Shown piece by piece: positions 1 to 5,242 of a stretch of 5,856 bases of DNA (its first letter is position 1; each line of letters opens with the position of its first letter). The notes below the pieces were generated by a model. That model had not been told where the DNA came from, did no database searches, and saw only the letters and a list, made by a program, of their open reading frames with translations. Location: contig CAMZKS010000045.1 of assembly GCA_947311285.1 (NCBI GenBank), positions 1-5,856 on the forward strand. Reading direction: 5' to 3'. The DNA is from an uncultured bacterium. Lineage in GTDB: Bacteria > Patescibacteriota > Gracilibacteria > UBA4473. The position numbers and the translations under genes are program-made.

Positions 1-180
1 GAGGTGAGAGCTCAAAAAATTATTAATTTTTCACGTCAACGTTATGCTAAGCCACGGGCGGATGTAGAGGCAAAAATTAGTAGGTGGAGTCGATCTGAGT
101 ATGAAAAAAAAAGGCAAATAGATAATAAGCCTGCAAAAAAAGAGGTGAAGATGGATAATAAAAATAGTGACAAAAGATAA
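1..180 (+). CDS. C-terminal end of a CDS entering from the left; possibly a conjugation/type IV secretion ATPase tail
   Basis: Frame 1 is open from the window edge to a TAA at 178-180, giving 59 visible residues with no certain start. A GTG at position 4 could in principle be a start, but the frame is open to the edge, so a truncated longer gene is more likely. The visible part is polar and basic. It contains a stretch FSRQRYAKPRADVEAKI (about visible residues 10-26) and ends in a Lys/Glu/Asn-rich tail that is probably disordered. The arrangement 'SRxRYxxPRxxVExxI' resembles, from memory, the C-terminal end of VirD4/TraD-like DNA-transfer ATPases annotated in CPR genomes. That assignment is weak because the catalytic part lies outside the window. 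The promoter of the next gene starts inside its last codons. Confidence 0.6.
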   Translation, partial: EVRAQKIINFSRQRYAKPRADVEAKISRWSRSEYEKKRQIDNKPAKKEVKMDNKNSDKR

Positions 181-194
181 AACTAATTTAATAT
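167..194 (+). promoter_or_regulatory. Promoter of the 202-495 gene (predicted leaderless)
   Basis: A -35-like GTGACA (167-172; five of six match TTGACA) is followed by a 16-base spacer and a -10 TAATAT (189-194). Seven bases separate the -10 from the ATG at 202, so the expected transcription start coincides with the start codon. The -35 lies within the last codons of the upstream gene. Confidence 0.55.
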
Positions 195-201
195 TTAGTT
201 T

Positions 202-495
202 ATGCAAGAGCGCGATTATAGGGTTGGTCATTTTGTGAAAGACCCAGAGAGAGGAGTACCCATTTTTGTGTCAGGGCCTTCAAAGGAAAAGCCAAAAGCT
301 CGTCCGCTAGATGGCGTGGAGGATTTCTTGAAAAGGGTTGAAGATCAACTCTTTATTGATCCAAGAACGGCGGCCGAAGCTTATTTACAAGAACTGTGGG
401 AGAATGTTTCAGGGACACCATTTCCTCGTGAGGAGGTTATGGCTGCTATTCAAGGGTTACCGGTAAAAGTTAAAAAACTTGGACCTGCGGACTAA
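202..495 (+). CDS. Hypothetical protein, 97 aa
   Basis: I do not recognise this protein. It is soluble-looking and charged, with no hydrophobic segment that could be a membrane helix or signal peptide. Residues 1-36 are rich in Pro, Gly and charged residues and probably form a loop or strand region. Residues 37-70 (DGVEDFLKRVEDQL and on to YLQELWENV) look like two amphipathic helices. Residues 75-87 look like a further short helix (PREEVMAAI), and the tail is Lys-rich. The ATG is chosen because a -10 hexamer TAATAT ends seven bases before it. No Shine-Dalgarno sequence is present. The gene lies 21 bases after the preceding stop on the same strand, so it could also be read through from that gene. 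It converges with the 538-924 gene across 42 bases in which I see no clear terminator. The reading frame is probably real, given its codon content and placed promoter, but the function is unknown. Confidence 0.7.
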   Translation: MQERDYRVGHFVKDPERGVPIFVSGPSKEKPKARPLDGVEDFLKRVEDQLFIDPRTAAEAYLQELWENVSGTPFPREEVMAAIQGLPVKVKKLGPAD

Positions 496-537
496 ACGAT
501 CCTTTTATTTTCACGAGGACTTGACTGGGGAAGATGA

Positions 538-924
538 TCAGCTCAACACTTTTAAAGCCCTAATAAACTCATGCCGAGCTTGGCTGGCAGTTTTGTCGTA
601 CACGTTGAAATTTGGTTGATGGGCGGCTAAATTTCGGGTTCGGTGCAGTTTCCAAATGACCTTTTCGTTCGGAAGGCGCTTTGCGACTCTTTTTATTAAA
701 GTAGCCCCGTTGGTTCGACTCTTAGGGTACAAGCTTTGTAGTGCCGAAATAAAGGCTTTATGAGCATCCATTAGTGCATGGTTCGAATCTAGTTTCCCGG
801 TCCGTTTGATTTGATCTTTAGCTCTATAAAAATTTTGTTTACTTAGCTTTGGCTTGTGGCCGAGTTTCCAAGTAATAAATCCTAAGATTACGAGTAGCAG
901 CGGGGTGAACCATAAAATATCCAT
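538..924 (-). CDS. Membrane-anchored small protein with HEPN-like RNxxxH motif, 128 aa
   Basis: The protein begins with one hydrophobic segment (residues 4-18, FTPLLLVILGFITW) followed by a basic stretch (K20-K29). This predicts an N-terminal anchor with the rest in the cytoplasm by the positive-inside rule. The remainder looks all-helical, with helices near 29-42, 46-66, 72-83, 86-100 and 111-127. At the end of the fourth helix is RTRNLAAH, giving R97-N98-x3-H102. This fits the R-x4-6-H motif, with a polar residue after Arg, that marks the catalytic site of HEPN-domain RNases. I also see H49 and H55 in the second helix. Family knowledge: HEPN proteins include toxins, Cas accessory RNases and non-catalytic relatives, and 'RNxxAH' also occurs in DUF4145-like and other HEPN-fold proteins. 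RNase activity is therefore inference. No antitoxin-like partner is adjacent in the same operon. The stop is TGA, which indicates the standard code. A -10-like TAGGCT ends seven bases before the ATG. Confidence 0.75.
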   Translation of the reverse strand: MDILWFTPLLLVILGFITWKLGHKPKLSKQNFYRAKDQIKRTGKLDSNHALMDAHKAFISALQSLYPKSRTNGATLIKRVAKRLPNEKVIWKLHRTRNLAAHQPNFNVYDKTASQARHEFIRALKVLS

Positions 925-931
925 TAGCCTA

Positions 932-959
932 AGCCTAACGACTGAGTCCGGTTTGTCGA
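932..959 (-). promoter_or_regulatory. Candidate promoter of the HEPN-like gene (weak -10)
   Basis: On the minus strand, TCGACA (954-959; five of six match TTGACA) is followed by 16 bases and TAGGCT (932-937). TAGGCT keeps only the key T, A and final T of a -10 box. Seven bases separate it from the ATG at 924. The hexamers are weaker than at the neighbouring genes, but the spacing is identical. Confidence 0.35.
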
Positions 960-1000
960 ACGGGCGCTTAACAAGATGATTAAAAACTTGTTAGTCTGCG

Positions 1001-1029
1001 TTGTCAGGTTTCCGGAATTAGCTTATAAA
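1001..1029 (+). promoter_or_regulatory. Promoter of the N-formylglutamate amidohydrolase-like gene (predicted leaderless)
   Basis: TTGTCA (1001-1006; five of six match TTGACA), a 17-base spacer and TATAAA (1024-1029; five of six match TATAAT) form the best protein-gene promoter in the window. The -10 ends seven bases before the ATG at 1037. An AAGG at 1033-1036 abuts the ATG, which is too close to act as a Shine-Dalgarno site. Confidence 0.6.
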
Positions 1030-1036
1030 AATAAGG

Positions 1037-1963
1037 ATGAGCATTCGCAGAAATTTGTTTTTAGGGATCAAGCAATGGTTTAAAGGAAAGAATAATTTTC
1101 CTTCAAATGTAATCGTTACTTCTCCCCATGGGAGTTCGAAAGTACCGTTGTCGGTGTTTCCTCACCTGCAACCAGACTACCAAAGGTCACCACGGTTGTT
1201 ACTTAATTTTTCGGATTACGGCACTAAATATTTGCTTGAAAATATACCCTTATCCCAACAAGTGGTGGCGAAATATGGTCGTTTAGTAGGAGATGCAAAT
1301 AGAAAGAGAGATGCCGAAGACGTGATTCGCTTTGAAGATTTTAATGGCGTGCCGATTTTTCGTGATAAATTTGAAAAACGCTTGACGACTTCATGGTTAC
1401 GTCCTTTTTGGCTTCGTAAATTATTGTTGCATTCTTACGAACCATTTTATCGAGACGTGTTTTCTGCGATTGATCGAGCCAGTCAAGACCCTCGTAATGA
1501 CGGAAAGCCTATCATACTACTGGATCTACATGATACCGGAAACCGAATGCTTGGTCGAACGTGGCGTGAAGATAAGTATCGTAAGCGCAAGAAGATGCCT
1601 CCGTTAGTACTTTCGAATGCACCTGATCTGGAAATTGAAGAAGGTTGTTTTGGAACCGCGCCAAAATCTTTCTTGCTAGATTTTAGAGAAAAAATTGCCG
1701 ATAAACTAGGTTTAGACGAGGAAGATATTGAAATTAACTCGATCTTTAAAGGGGCGAATATTATTCGTTATTTTGGAAACCCAAGGGAGAACCGAAGACT
1801 ACGAAAAATACTGCGTGGTAAAGAAATTTATGCCGTGCAGGTAGAGTTTGATCGGGGGCTTTACTTAGATGAAGTTACTCAAAGACCGATCAGCTGGAAA
1901 GTGGCCTCAGTAAGAAACTGCTTGATGGAAACTATTATTGAAATGGATGAGCTGCTAGACTAG
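1037..1963 (+). CDS. N-formylglutamate amidohydrolase family protein, 308 aa
   Basis: Family members hydrolyse the N-formyl or amide group of small amino-acid derivatives, classically N-formyl-L-glutamate to glutamate and formate, in the cytoplasm. The order of conserved blocks fits the family (FGase, PF05013): VIVTSPHGSSKVP near residues 25-37, with His31 a probable metal ligand; GRLVGDANR at 81-89, corresponding to the family's D-x-N-R block; ILLDLHDTGNR at 160-170, with Asp163 and His165; a Phe-Lys-Gly block at 237-239; and YAVQVEFDRGLYLDE at 265-279, matching the family's terminal Q-x-E block. Residues 171-190 (MLGRTWREDKYRKRKKMPPL) form a very basic insert. The first 20 residues are also basic and precede the conserved core. 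The exact substrate is not evident. No histidine-degradation gene is nearby, so a role in the Hut pathway is unlikely, and peptide or cell-wall substrates are equally possible. Its TAG overlaps the stop of the convergent gene by four bases. Confidence 0.8.
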   Translation: MSIRRNLFLGIKQWFKGKNNFPSNVIVTSPHGSSKVPLSVFPHLQPDYQRSPRLLLNFSDYGTKYLLENIPLSQQVVAKYGRLVGDANRKRDAEDVIRFEDFNGVPIFRDKFEKRLTTSWLRPFWLRKLLLHSYEPFYRDVFSAIDRASQDPRNDGKPIILLDLHDTGNRMLGRTWREDKYRKRKKMPPLVLSNAPDLEIEEGCFGTAPKSFLLDFREKIADKLGLDEEDIEINSIFKGANIIRYFGNPRENRRLRKILRGKEIYAVQVEFDRGLYLDEVTQRPISWKVASVRNCLMETIIEMDELLD

Positions 1964-2262
1964 TCTTTTAGTAGTTTTATTAAAGCGCCAATTAAAATAA
2001 CGGCCAAGGTTACAGGTGTCAGAAATACGACCATTAATACGGAAAGCCAAAAAGGTATATTTTTAATATCCGCTTTTACAATTTGAATTAAATAGCGGGT
2101 ATAATAACTGAATAATTGTACGTAAAGTAAAAACAGGAACCCGAGAAGCATGACAATCCAGAGTAACGCTCCAACAATAAATCCGACAGGACTTTGTGGG
2201 CTTTGCCACGTTGGAAACTGTGGGTCTTGGTAGTTTGATTGAACTCGTCGTACTTTGTTCAT
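1960..2262 (-). CDS. Small membrane protein with two transmembrane helices, 100 aa
   Basis: I do not recognise a family. Residues 1-25 are polar and rich in Gln, Pro, Ser and Arg (MNKVRRVQSNYQDP at the start). Two long hydrophobic segments follow at about 26-50 (VGFIVGALLWIVMLLGFLFLLY) and 71-95 (FWLSVLMVVFLTPVTLAVIL), joined by a loop containing YTRY and KADIKN. The protein ends in KLLKD. This predicts a hairpin in the cytoplasmic membrane. The basic N-terminus and C-terminal lysines favour both ends being inside. The ATG is supported by a TATGAT -10 ending six bases upstream, and no Shine-Dalgarno is present. The stop (TAG, read on the minus strand from CTAG at 1960-1963) overlaps the convergent upstream gene's TAG exactly. 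The 116 bases between this start and the murC stop hold its promoter and a plus-strand terminator. Confidence 0.7.
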   Translation of the reverse strand: MNKVRRVQSNYQDPQFPTWQSPQSPVGFIVGALLWIVMLLGFLFLLYVQLFSYYTRYLIQIVKADIKNIPFWLSVLMVVFLTPVTLAVILIGALIKLLKD

Positions 2263-2268
2263 GATTTT

Positions 2269-2296
2269 ATCATAAATTATTTTTAATTTTAGTCAC
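2269..2296 (-). promoter_or_regulatory. Promoter of the 100-aa membrane protein gene (predicted leaderless)
   Basis: On the minus strand, GTGACT (2291-2296; four of six match TTGACA), a 16-base spacer and TATGAT (2269-2274; five of six match TATAAT) are present. The -10 ends six bases before the ATG, leaving no room for an untranslated leader. Confidence 0.5.
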
Positions 2297-2337
2297 AGAT
2301 TTTAAACCTTTAACGTCTTCTTTAACTAGAGGGGTTG

Positions 2338-2375
2338 AGACCATTTTCAGTTTACTGGAAGTGGTCTTTTCTTTT
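2338..2375 (+). terminator. Rho-independent terminator, plus-strand orientation
   Basis: A 13-base stem (2338-2350 with 2355-2367) closes a TTTA loop. Read as plus-strand RNA it pairs throughout, with two G-U wobbles. The minus-strand RNA would have two C-A mismatches instead. The T-rich tail TTTTCTTTT (2367-2375) follows on the plus strand, and there is no T-tract on the minus side. Although it touches the murC stop, its orientation therefore fits plus-strand transcripts. The nearest plus-strand gene upstream ends at 1963. Confidence 0.65.
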
Positions 2376-2378
2376 GGG

Positions 2379-3644
2379 TTAAGTCTTCATAAATTCTTTG
2401 GCAAACTGTGAAATGTTGCCCGCCCCCATAAAGAGTAATAAGTCGCCTTTATCTAACTTCTTAGCAAAATTTTGTGCTTCTTCTAAGGTAGAAACTAAGT
2501 ATAAATTAGGATTGTCTGTAACAAAGTCTTGCAAACTTACAGCGGCTTTATCTGCTTCGGTGTCTCGGGCTTCATAGATTGGAAAGAGGGCGGTGTGATC
2601 TGCCAGCTTGAAGGCTTCGGCAAATTCGGCAAAAAATTTATGGGTACGACTGTATTGATGGGGTTCATAAATTAGGCCAATTTTTTTGTTTGGAAACTTT
2701 GATCTGAAAGCTTGAAGCGTGGCCTTAATTTCGGTCGGATGATGGCCGTAGTCGTCGTAAATTTCTAAATCGTGACGCGATCCCAATGCCTCCTGTCTTC
2801 GTCCAGCCCCTTTGTAATTCCCCAATCCTGTTTTGAAATCATCTAAGTTTAGGGATAAAAAATGAGCTAAGGCTAGGGCAAGGGTGGCATTTTGTTGATT
2901 GGCTTCGCCCCAAATATTTAAAATCGCTTCCCATGAGTTCGCACTTTGTTCAGGCACCGGCAGTTTATTGGTATGTACGTCTTCTAACAGTTCACGAACA
3001 GCCTCATCATTTTGGTGATAAAGTACGTTTTTGCTTTTTGAGGCGATGCGCTTAAAAGCGGCAAAATACTCTTCTTTACTTTTAAAGTAATCTGCGTGAT
3101 CCCATTCCAAATTTGTGATAATTAAAACATCTGGTTTAAGAAATTTGAAATTATCTCGGTATTCACAGGCTTCGGCAAGTAAAAATTTATTGTTACCGGC
3201 CTTAAAGTTTGAGCCGTCTAAAATATCTAAAGTAGAGCCGACTAAAACGGTTGCCTCAAACGCTGTGTTTTGAAATCCGGCCGTAATTAAGCCGGTTGTG
3301 GTAGTTTTTCCGTGTGTTCCAGCAACGGCAATAGTTTGATAGTTCTTTGATATTTCACCCAAATATTCGAAATAACTTTTCTCTGGAATACCTAAATCAC
3401 GAGCCCGTTCTCGTTCGGGGTTATCCTCTGGTACGGCTTCAGAGTAAATTAGTAAATTTGAGGCAGGGTCTAAGTTATAGGCATCGTGAGTGTCATATAA
3501 ATTGGAAAAGCCAAGAGTCTGTAATTTTTCAAACACTGGATTTGAGCCTTGGTTTGAGCCCGAAACGTCGTGTCCTAAATGATGGCACAATTGAGCTAGT
3601 CCAGAAGTGCCAATACCACCAATGCCAACGAAATGTAGTTTCAT
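2379..3644 (-). CDS. murC: UDP-N-acetylmuramate--L-alanine ligase (MurC), compact form, 421 aa
   Basis: MurC is the cytoplasmic ATP-dependent ligase that adds L-alanine to UDP-N-acetylmuramic acid, the first amino-acid step of peptidoglycan precursor synthesis. The N-terminal Rossmann-like domain opens with HFVGIGGIGTSGLA (residues 4-17). The Mur ATP loop is AGTHGKTTTT (108-117). The LLAEACEYRDNF block (155-166) and TNLEWDHADY (177-186) match the Mur central domain. GEANQQNA (246-253) corresponds to the G-x-x-N-x-x-N-A block, GAGRRQE (279-285) to the family's RR motif, and DDYGHHPTEI (297-306) is a MurC hallmark. EPHQYSRT (327-334), YEARD (357-361) and GAGNI (407-411) complete the C-terminal domain. 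Mpl, the related tripeptide ligase, is the main alternative, but it is usually longer. The protein is shorter than the usual 450-490 residues, mainly in the central domain (about 187-245). The ATG directly precedes the conserved fold. No other mur gene is in the window. No convincing promoter or Shine-Dalgarno is seen, although a TATCAT (3657-3662) lies 12 bases upstream. Confidence 0.92.
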   Translation of the reverse strand: MKLHFVGIGGIGTSGLAQLCHHLGHDVSGSNQGSNPVFEKLQTLGFSNLYDTHDAYNLDPASNLLIYSEAVPEDNPERERARDLGIPEKSYFEYLGEISKNYQTIAVAGTHGKTTTTGLITAGFQNTAFEATVLVGSTLDILDGSNFKAGNNKFLLAEACEYRDNFKFLKPDVLIITNLEWDHADYFKSKEEYFAAFKRIASKSKNVLYHQNDEAVRELLEDVHTNKLPVPEQSANSWEAILNIWGEANQQNATLALALAHFLSLNLDDFKTGLGNYKGAGRRQEALGSRHDLEIYDDYGHHPTEIKATLQAFRSKFPNKKIGLIYEPHQYSRTHKFFAEFAEAFKLADHTALFPIYEARDTEADKAAVSLQDFVTDNPNLYLVSTLEEAQNFAKKLDKGDLLLFMGAGNISQFAKEFMKT

Positions 3645-3718
3645 GTGTGAGTGTTAATGATAACAAAAGGTCTTATAAAAGGCGAGCCAGACTGAGGTTT
3701 AAATGGTTAGTTTTTGTT

Positions 3719-3746
3719 TTGTTGTATTGAAAATAATGACTATCAA
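3719..3746 (+). promoter_or_regulatory. Promoter of the 3754-4284 gene (predicted leaderless)
   Basis: TTGTTG (3719-3724; three of six match TTGACA) is followed by a 16-base spacer and TATCAA (3741-3746). Seven bases lie between the -10 and the ATG at 3754. This spacing favours that ATG over the GTG at 3751. It lies in the 109-base divergent gap shared with murC. Confidence 0.4.
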
Positions 3747-3753
3747 TTGAGTG

Positions 3754-4284
3754 ATGAAAAAAAGCCCGTTAGGACTCTCGACTGCGGTAGTATTAGTATT
3801 ATCTGGTTCAGTAGAATCTCAGGTAAATAATGGTGTGTCCGACTTTATTAATAGGAATAGAATCATGATAAAACAAATTGTTACCTGTGTTTCTCCAAAA
3901 AAATCCACGACAATATTGGGATTAGAGTATGATTTTTATACGCTAATAGCGGGTACAGCCTATTCAGTTCGATTTGTGCTGAAAAAGCCTTTAACAGAAA
4001 TTGATCCGGGAGATTTAAATGAATTTAATTTGTTTGTAGTCCCAAATATTGCGGACCAAAAATTTTCTGGAGAGTTTTCAGGAGAGTTTTTCACGGAGGG
4101 GAGTTCTTTGGAATTACCTGGGGAGCCTGAGGAAATAATTAGGCTTGATTTTGGTGAGGTGGTAAAAATACCGAGAACAGTTAGGCTTCCGGTGGATGGG
4201 GTCCCAGAGAATGAGGATTCAACGGTAGCAGGGTATAATAAGGCTTTAAAGGACTTTATTGATCACAACTGTCTCTATAGTTAG
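3754..4284 (+). CDS. Hypothetical protein with probable signal peptide, 176 aa
   Basis: I do not recognise a family. The start could be GTG at 3751 or ATG at 3754. I choose the ATG because it begins MKKSP, typical of a signal peptide, and sits seven bases after a -10 box. The N-terminus has a short basic region, a hydrophobic core (residues 6-17, LGLSTAVVLVLS) and a polar end, with a possible signal peptidase I site after VES at residue 22. This predicts export, although the core is short and an uncleaved anchor is possible. The mature part looks strand-rich (YDFYTLIAGTAYSVRFVL) and has a strongly acidic second half. It carries a tandem FSGEFSGEFF repeat around residues 104-113, encoded by two 12-base copies. 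There is one cysteine in the first third and one three residues from the C-terminus, which could form a disulfide. Its TAG overlaps the trxB stop by four bases. Confidence 0.65.
   Translation: MKKSPLGLSTAVVLVLSGSVESQVNNGVSDFINRNRIMIKQIVTCVSPKKSTTILGLEYDFYTLIAGTAYSVRFVLKKPLTEIDPGDLNEFNLFVVPNIADQKFSGEFSGEFFTEGSSLELPGEPEEIIRLDFGEVVKIPRTVRLPVDGVPENEDSTVAGYNKALKDFIDHNCLYS
4063..4086 (+). repeat. Tandem 12-base direct repeat inside the secreted hypothetical
   Basis: TTTTCTGGAGAG (4063-4074) is followed directly by TTTTCAGGAGAG (4075-4086), differing at one base. A degenerate third unit (TTTTTCACGGAG) comes next. In frame, the copies encode the F-S-G-E repeat and its decayed continuation, which suggests a recent in-frame slippage duplication. 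Confidence 0.7.
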
Positions 4285-5207
4285 GCCTCAAGACTCGTTA
4301 AGTATGCTTCGGCATCGAGTGCCGCCATGCACCCCCAACCGGCGGCACTAATAGCTTGTTGGTAATGCCAATCGGCTACATCACCGCCGACAAAAACGGA
4401 AGGCACAGAGGTGTTTGTGTGATTTTCTACTTTAATGTAGCCATTTGTAAGTTCTAACGAGTCATCTAAAAACTTAGTACTGGGGTCATGACCAATGCCC
4501 ATGAACAAACCATTAATTTTAAGTTCTGATTTCTCGCCTGTATCTGTCTCCGTTAACTCAACCGATTCGAGTAACGGATCGCCTCTGAGTTCGGTTACAT
4601 TTTGATTCCAGATAACTTCAATTTTATCGTTCTCAAACACTCGCTGTTGCATGGGTTTACTGGCTCGTAGTTCTTTGCGTCGGTGAATCAGATAAACTTT
4701 ATCAGCGAATTTAGTTAAAAAAGTTGCTTCTTCACAAGCGGAATCTCCGCCTCCAACAATAGCGACTGCTTTGCCGCGGAAAAAAGCACCATCACAAGTG
4801 GCACAGGCCGTGTAACCTTTGCCCCAATATTTTTCTTCCCCTTTGCCTAAATTTAACCATCTAGCCACTGATCCGGTGGCAATGATTACCGAATCTGCGG
4901 TTACCTCTTCACCGTTAACTGTCATTTTTAAGCTCTTTGGGTCAGAAAAATCAACCCTTGAAACGGCTTTCATTTCACATCTAGCTCCAAATTTTTGCGC
5001 TTGTTTACGCATGTTATCAATTAATTGAGGTCCCATTATTCCGTCAGGAAATCCAGGAAAATTTTCCACATCAGTAGTAGTCATTAATTGGCCACCTGGG
5101 TGAGGACCTTCGAGTACTAAAGGTTTTAAATCGGCCCGAGCGGCATAAATAGCCGCCGTTAAACCAGCGGGACCAGAGCCTAAAATTACGAGTTTTTCTT
5201 TATTCAT
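4281..5207 (-). CDS. trxB: Thioredoxin-disulfide reductase (TrxB), 308 aa
   Basis: This cytoplasmic flavoprotein passes electrons from NADPH through FAD and a redox-active disulfide to thioredoxin. The FAD-binding N-terminus has VILGSGPAGLTAAIYAAR (residues 7-24) and GGQLMTTTDVENFPGF (38-53). ATGS follows at 110-113. The active-site disulfide is in ACATCDG (134-140, Cys135 and Cys138). The NADPH domain has VGGGDSACEEA (151-161) and HRRKELRAS (175-183). The C-terminal FAD motif is FVGGDVADWHYQQAISAAGWGCMAALDAE (272-300). Length and motif order are those of the low-molecular-weight bacterial enzyme, and all key residues are present. An in-frame ATG at 5297 would add 30 residues. I reject it because the ATG at 5207 places the first beta strand where the family has it and sits seven bases from a TAATAT -10. 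No thioredoxin gene is adjacent. The stop overlaps that of the convergent gene. Confidence 0.95.
   Translation of the reverse strand: MNKEKLVILGSGPAGLTAAIYAARADLKPLVLEGPHPGGQLMTTTDVENFPGFPDGIMGPQLIDNMRKQAQKFGARCEMKAVSRVDFSDPKSLKMTVNGEEVTADSVIIATGSVARWLNLGKGEEKYWGKGYTACATCDGAFFRGKAVAIVGGGDSACEEATFLTKFADKVYLIHRRKELRASKPMQQRVFENDKIEVIWNQNVTELRGDPLLESVELTETDTGEKSELKINGLFMGIGHDPSTKFLDDSLELTNGYIKVENHTNTSVPSVFVGGDVADWHYQQAISAAGWGCMAALDAEAYLTSLEA
4304..4349 (+). other. Two adjacent hairpins just past the 3754-4284 stop, inside the trxB 3' end
   Basis: Read as plus-strand RNA, ATGC-TTCG-GCAT (4304-4315) forms a four-base stem closed by a UUCG tetraloop. AGTGCCGCC (4318-4326) then pairs perfectly with GGCGGCACT (4341-4349) across a 14-base loop. 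No T-tract follows, so this is not a typical intrinsic terminator. The bases also encode the conserved SAAGWGCMAALDAEAYL of TrxB, so the pairing may be incidental. Confidence 0.3.
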
Positions 5208-5214
5208 CGAAAGT

Positions 5215-5242
5215 ATATTAAGAAGTAAGACATGAAATTCAA
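5215..5242 (-). promoter_or_regulatory. Promoter of trxB (predicted leaderless)
   Basis: On the minus strand, TTGAAT (5237-5242; four of six match TTGACA), a 16-base spacer and TAATAT (5215-5220) are present. Seven bases separate the -10 from the ATG at 5207. The -10 hexamer and its distance to the start are identical to those of the gene at 202. Confidence 0.55.

Noticed and set aside
31..231. Minus-strand open frame of 66 codons
   Set aside because: It is antisense to the incoming gene and overlaps the start and promoter of the 202 gene. Its composition is a shadow of the A-rich plus strand.
3657..3662. TATCAT as the murC -10 box
   Set aside because: No -35-like hexamer lies 15-18 bases upstream, and its distance to the ATG (12 bases) differs from the pattern at the other genes. 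It was left out of the feature list.
3347..3730. Plus-strand open frame of 127 codons
   Set aside because: It is mostly antisense to the well-supported murC N-terminus, and its product shows no recognisable domain.
4819..5028. Plus-strand open frame of 69 codons
   Set aside because: It lies entirely antisense within trxB and has no supporting promoter or motif.
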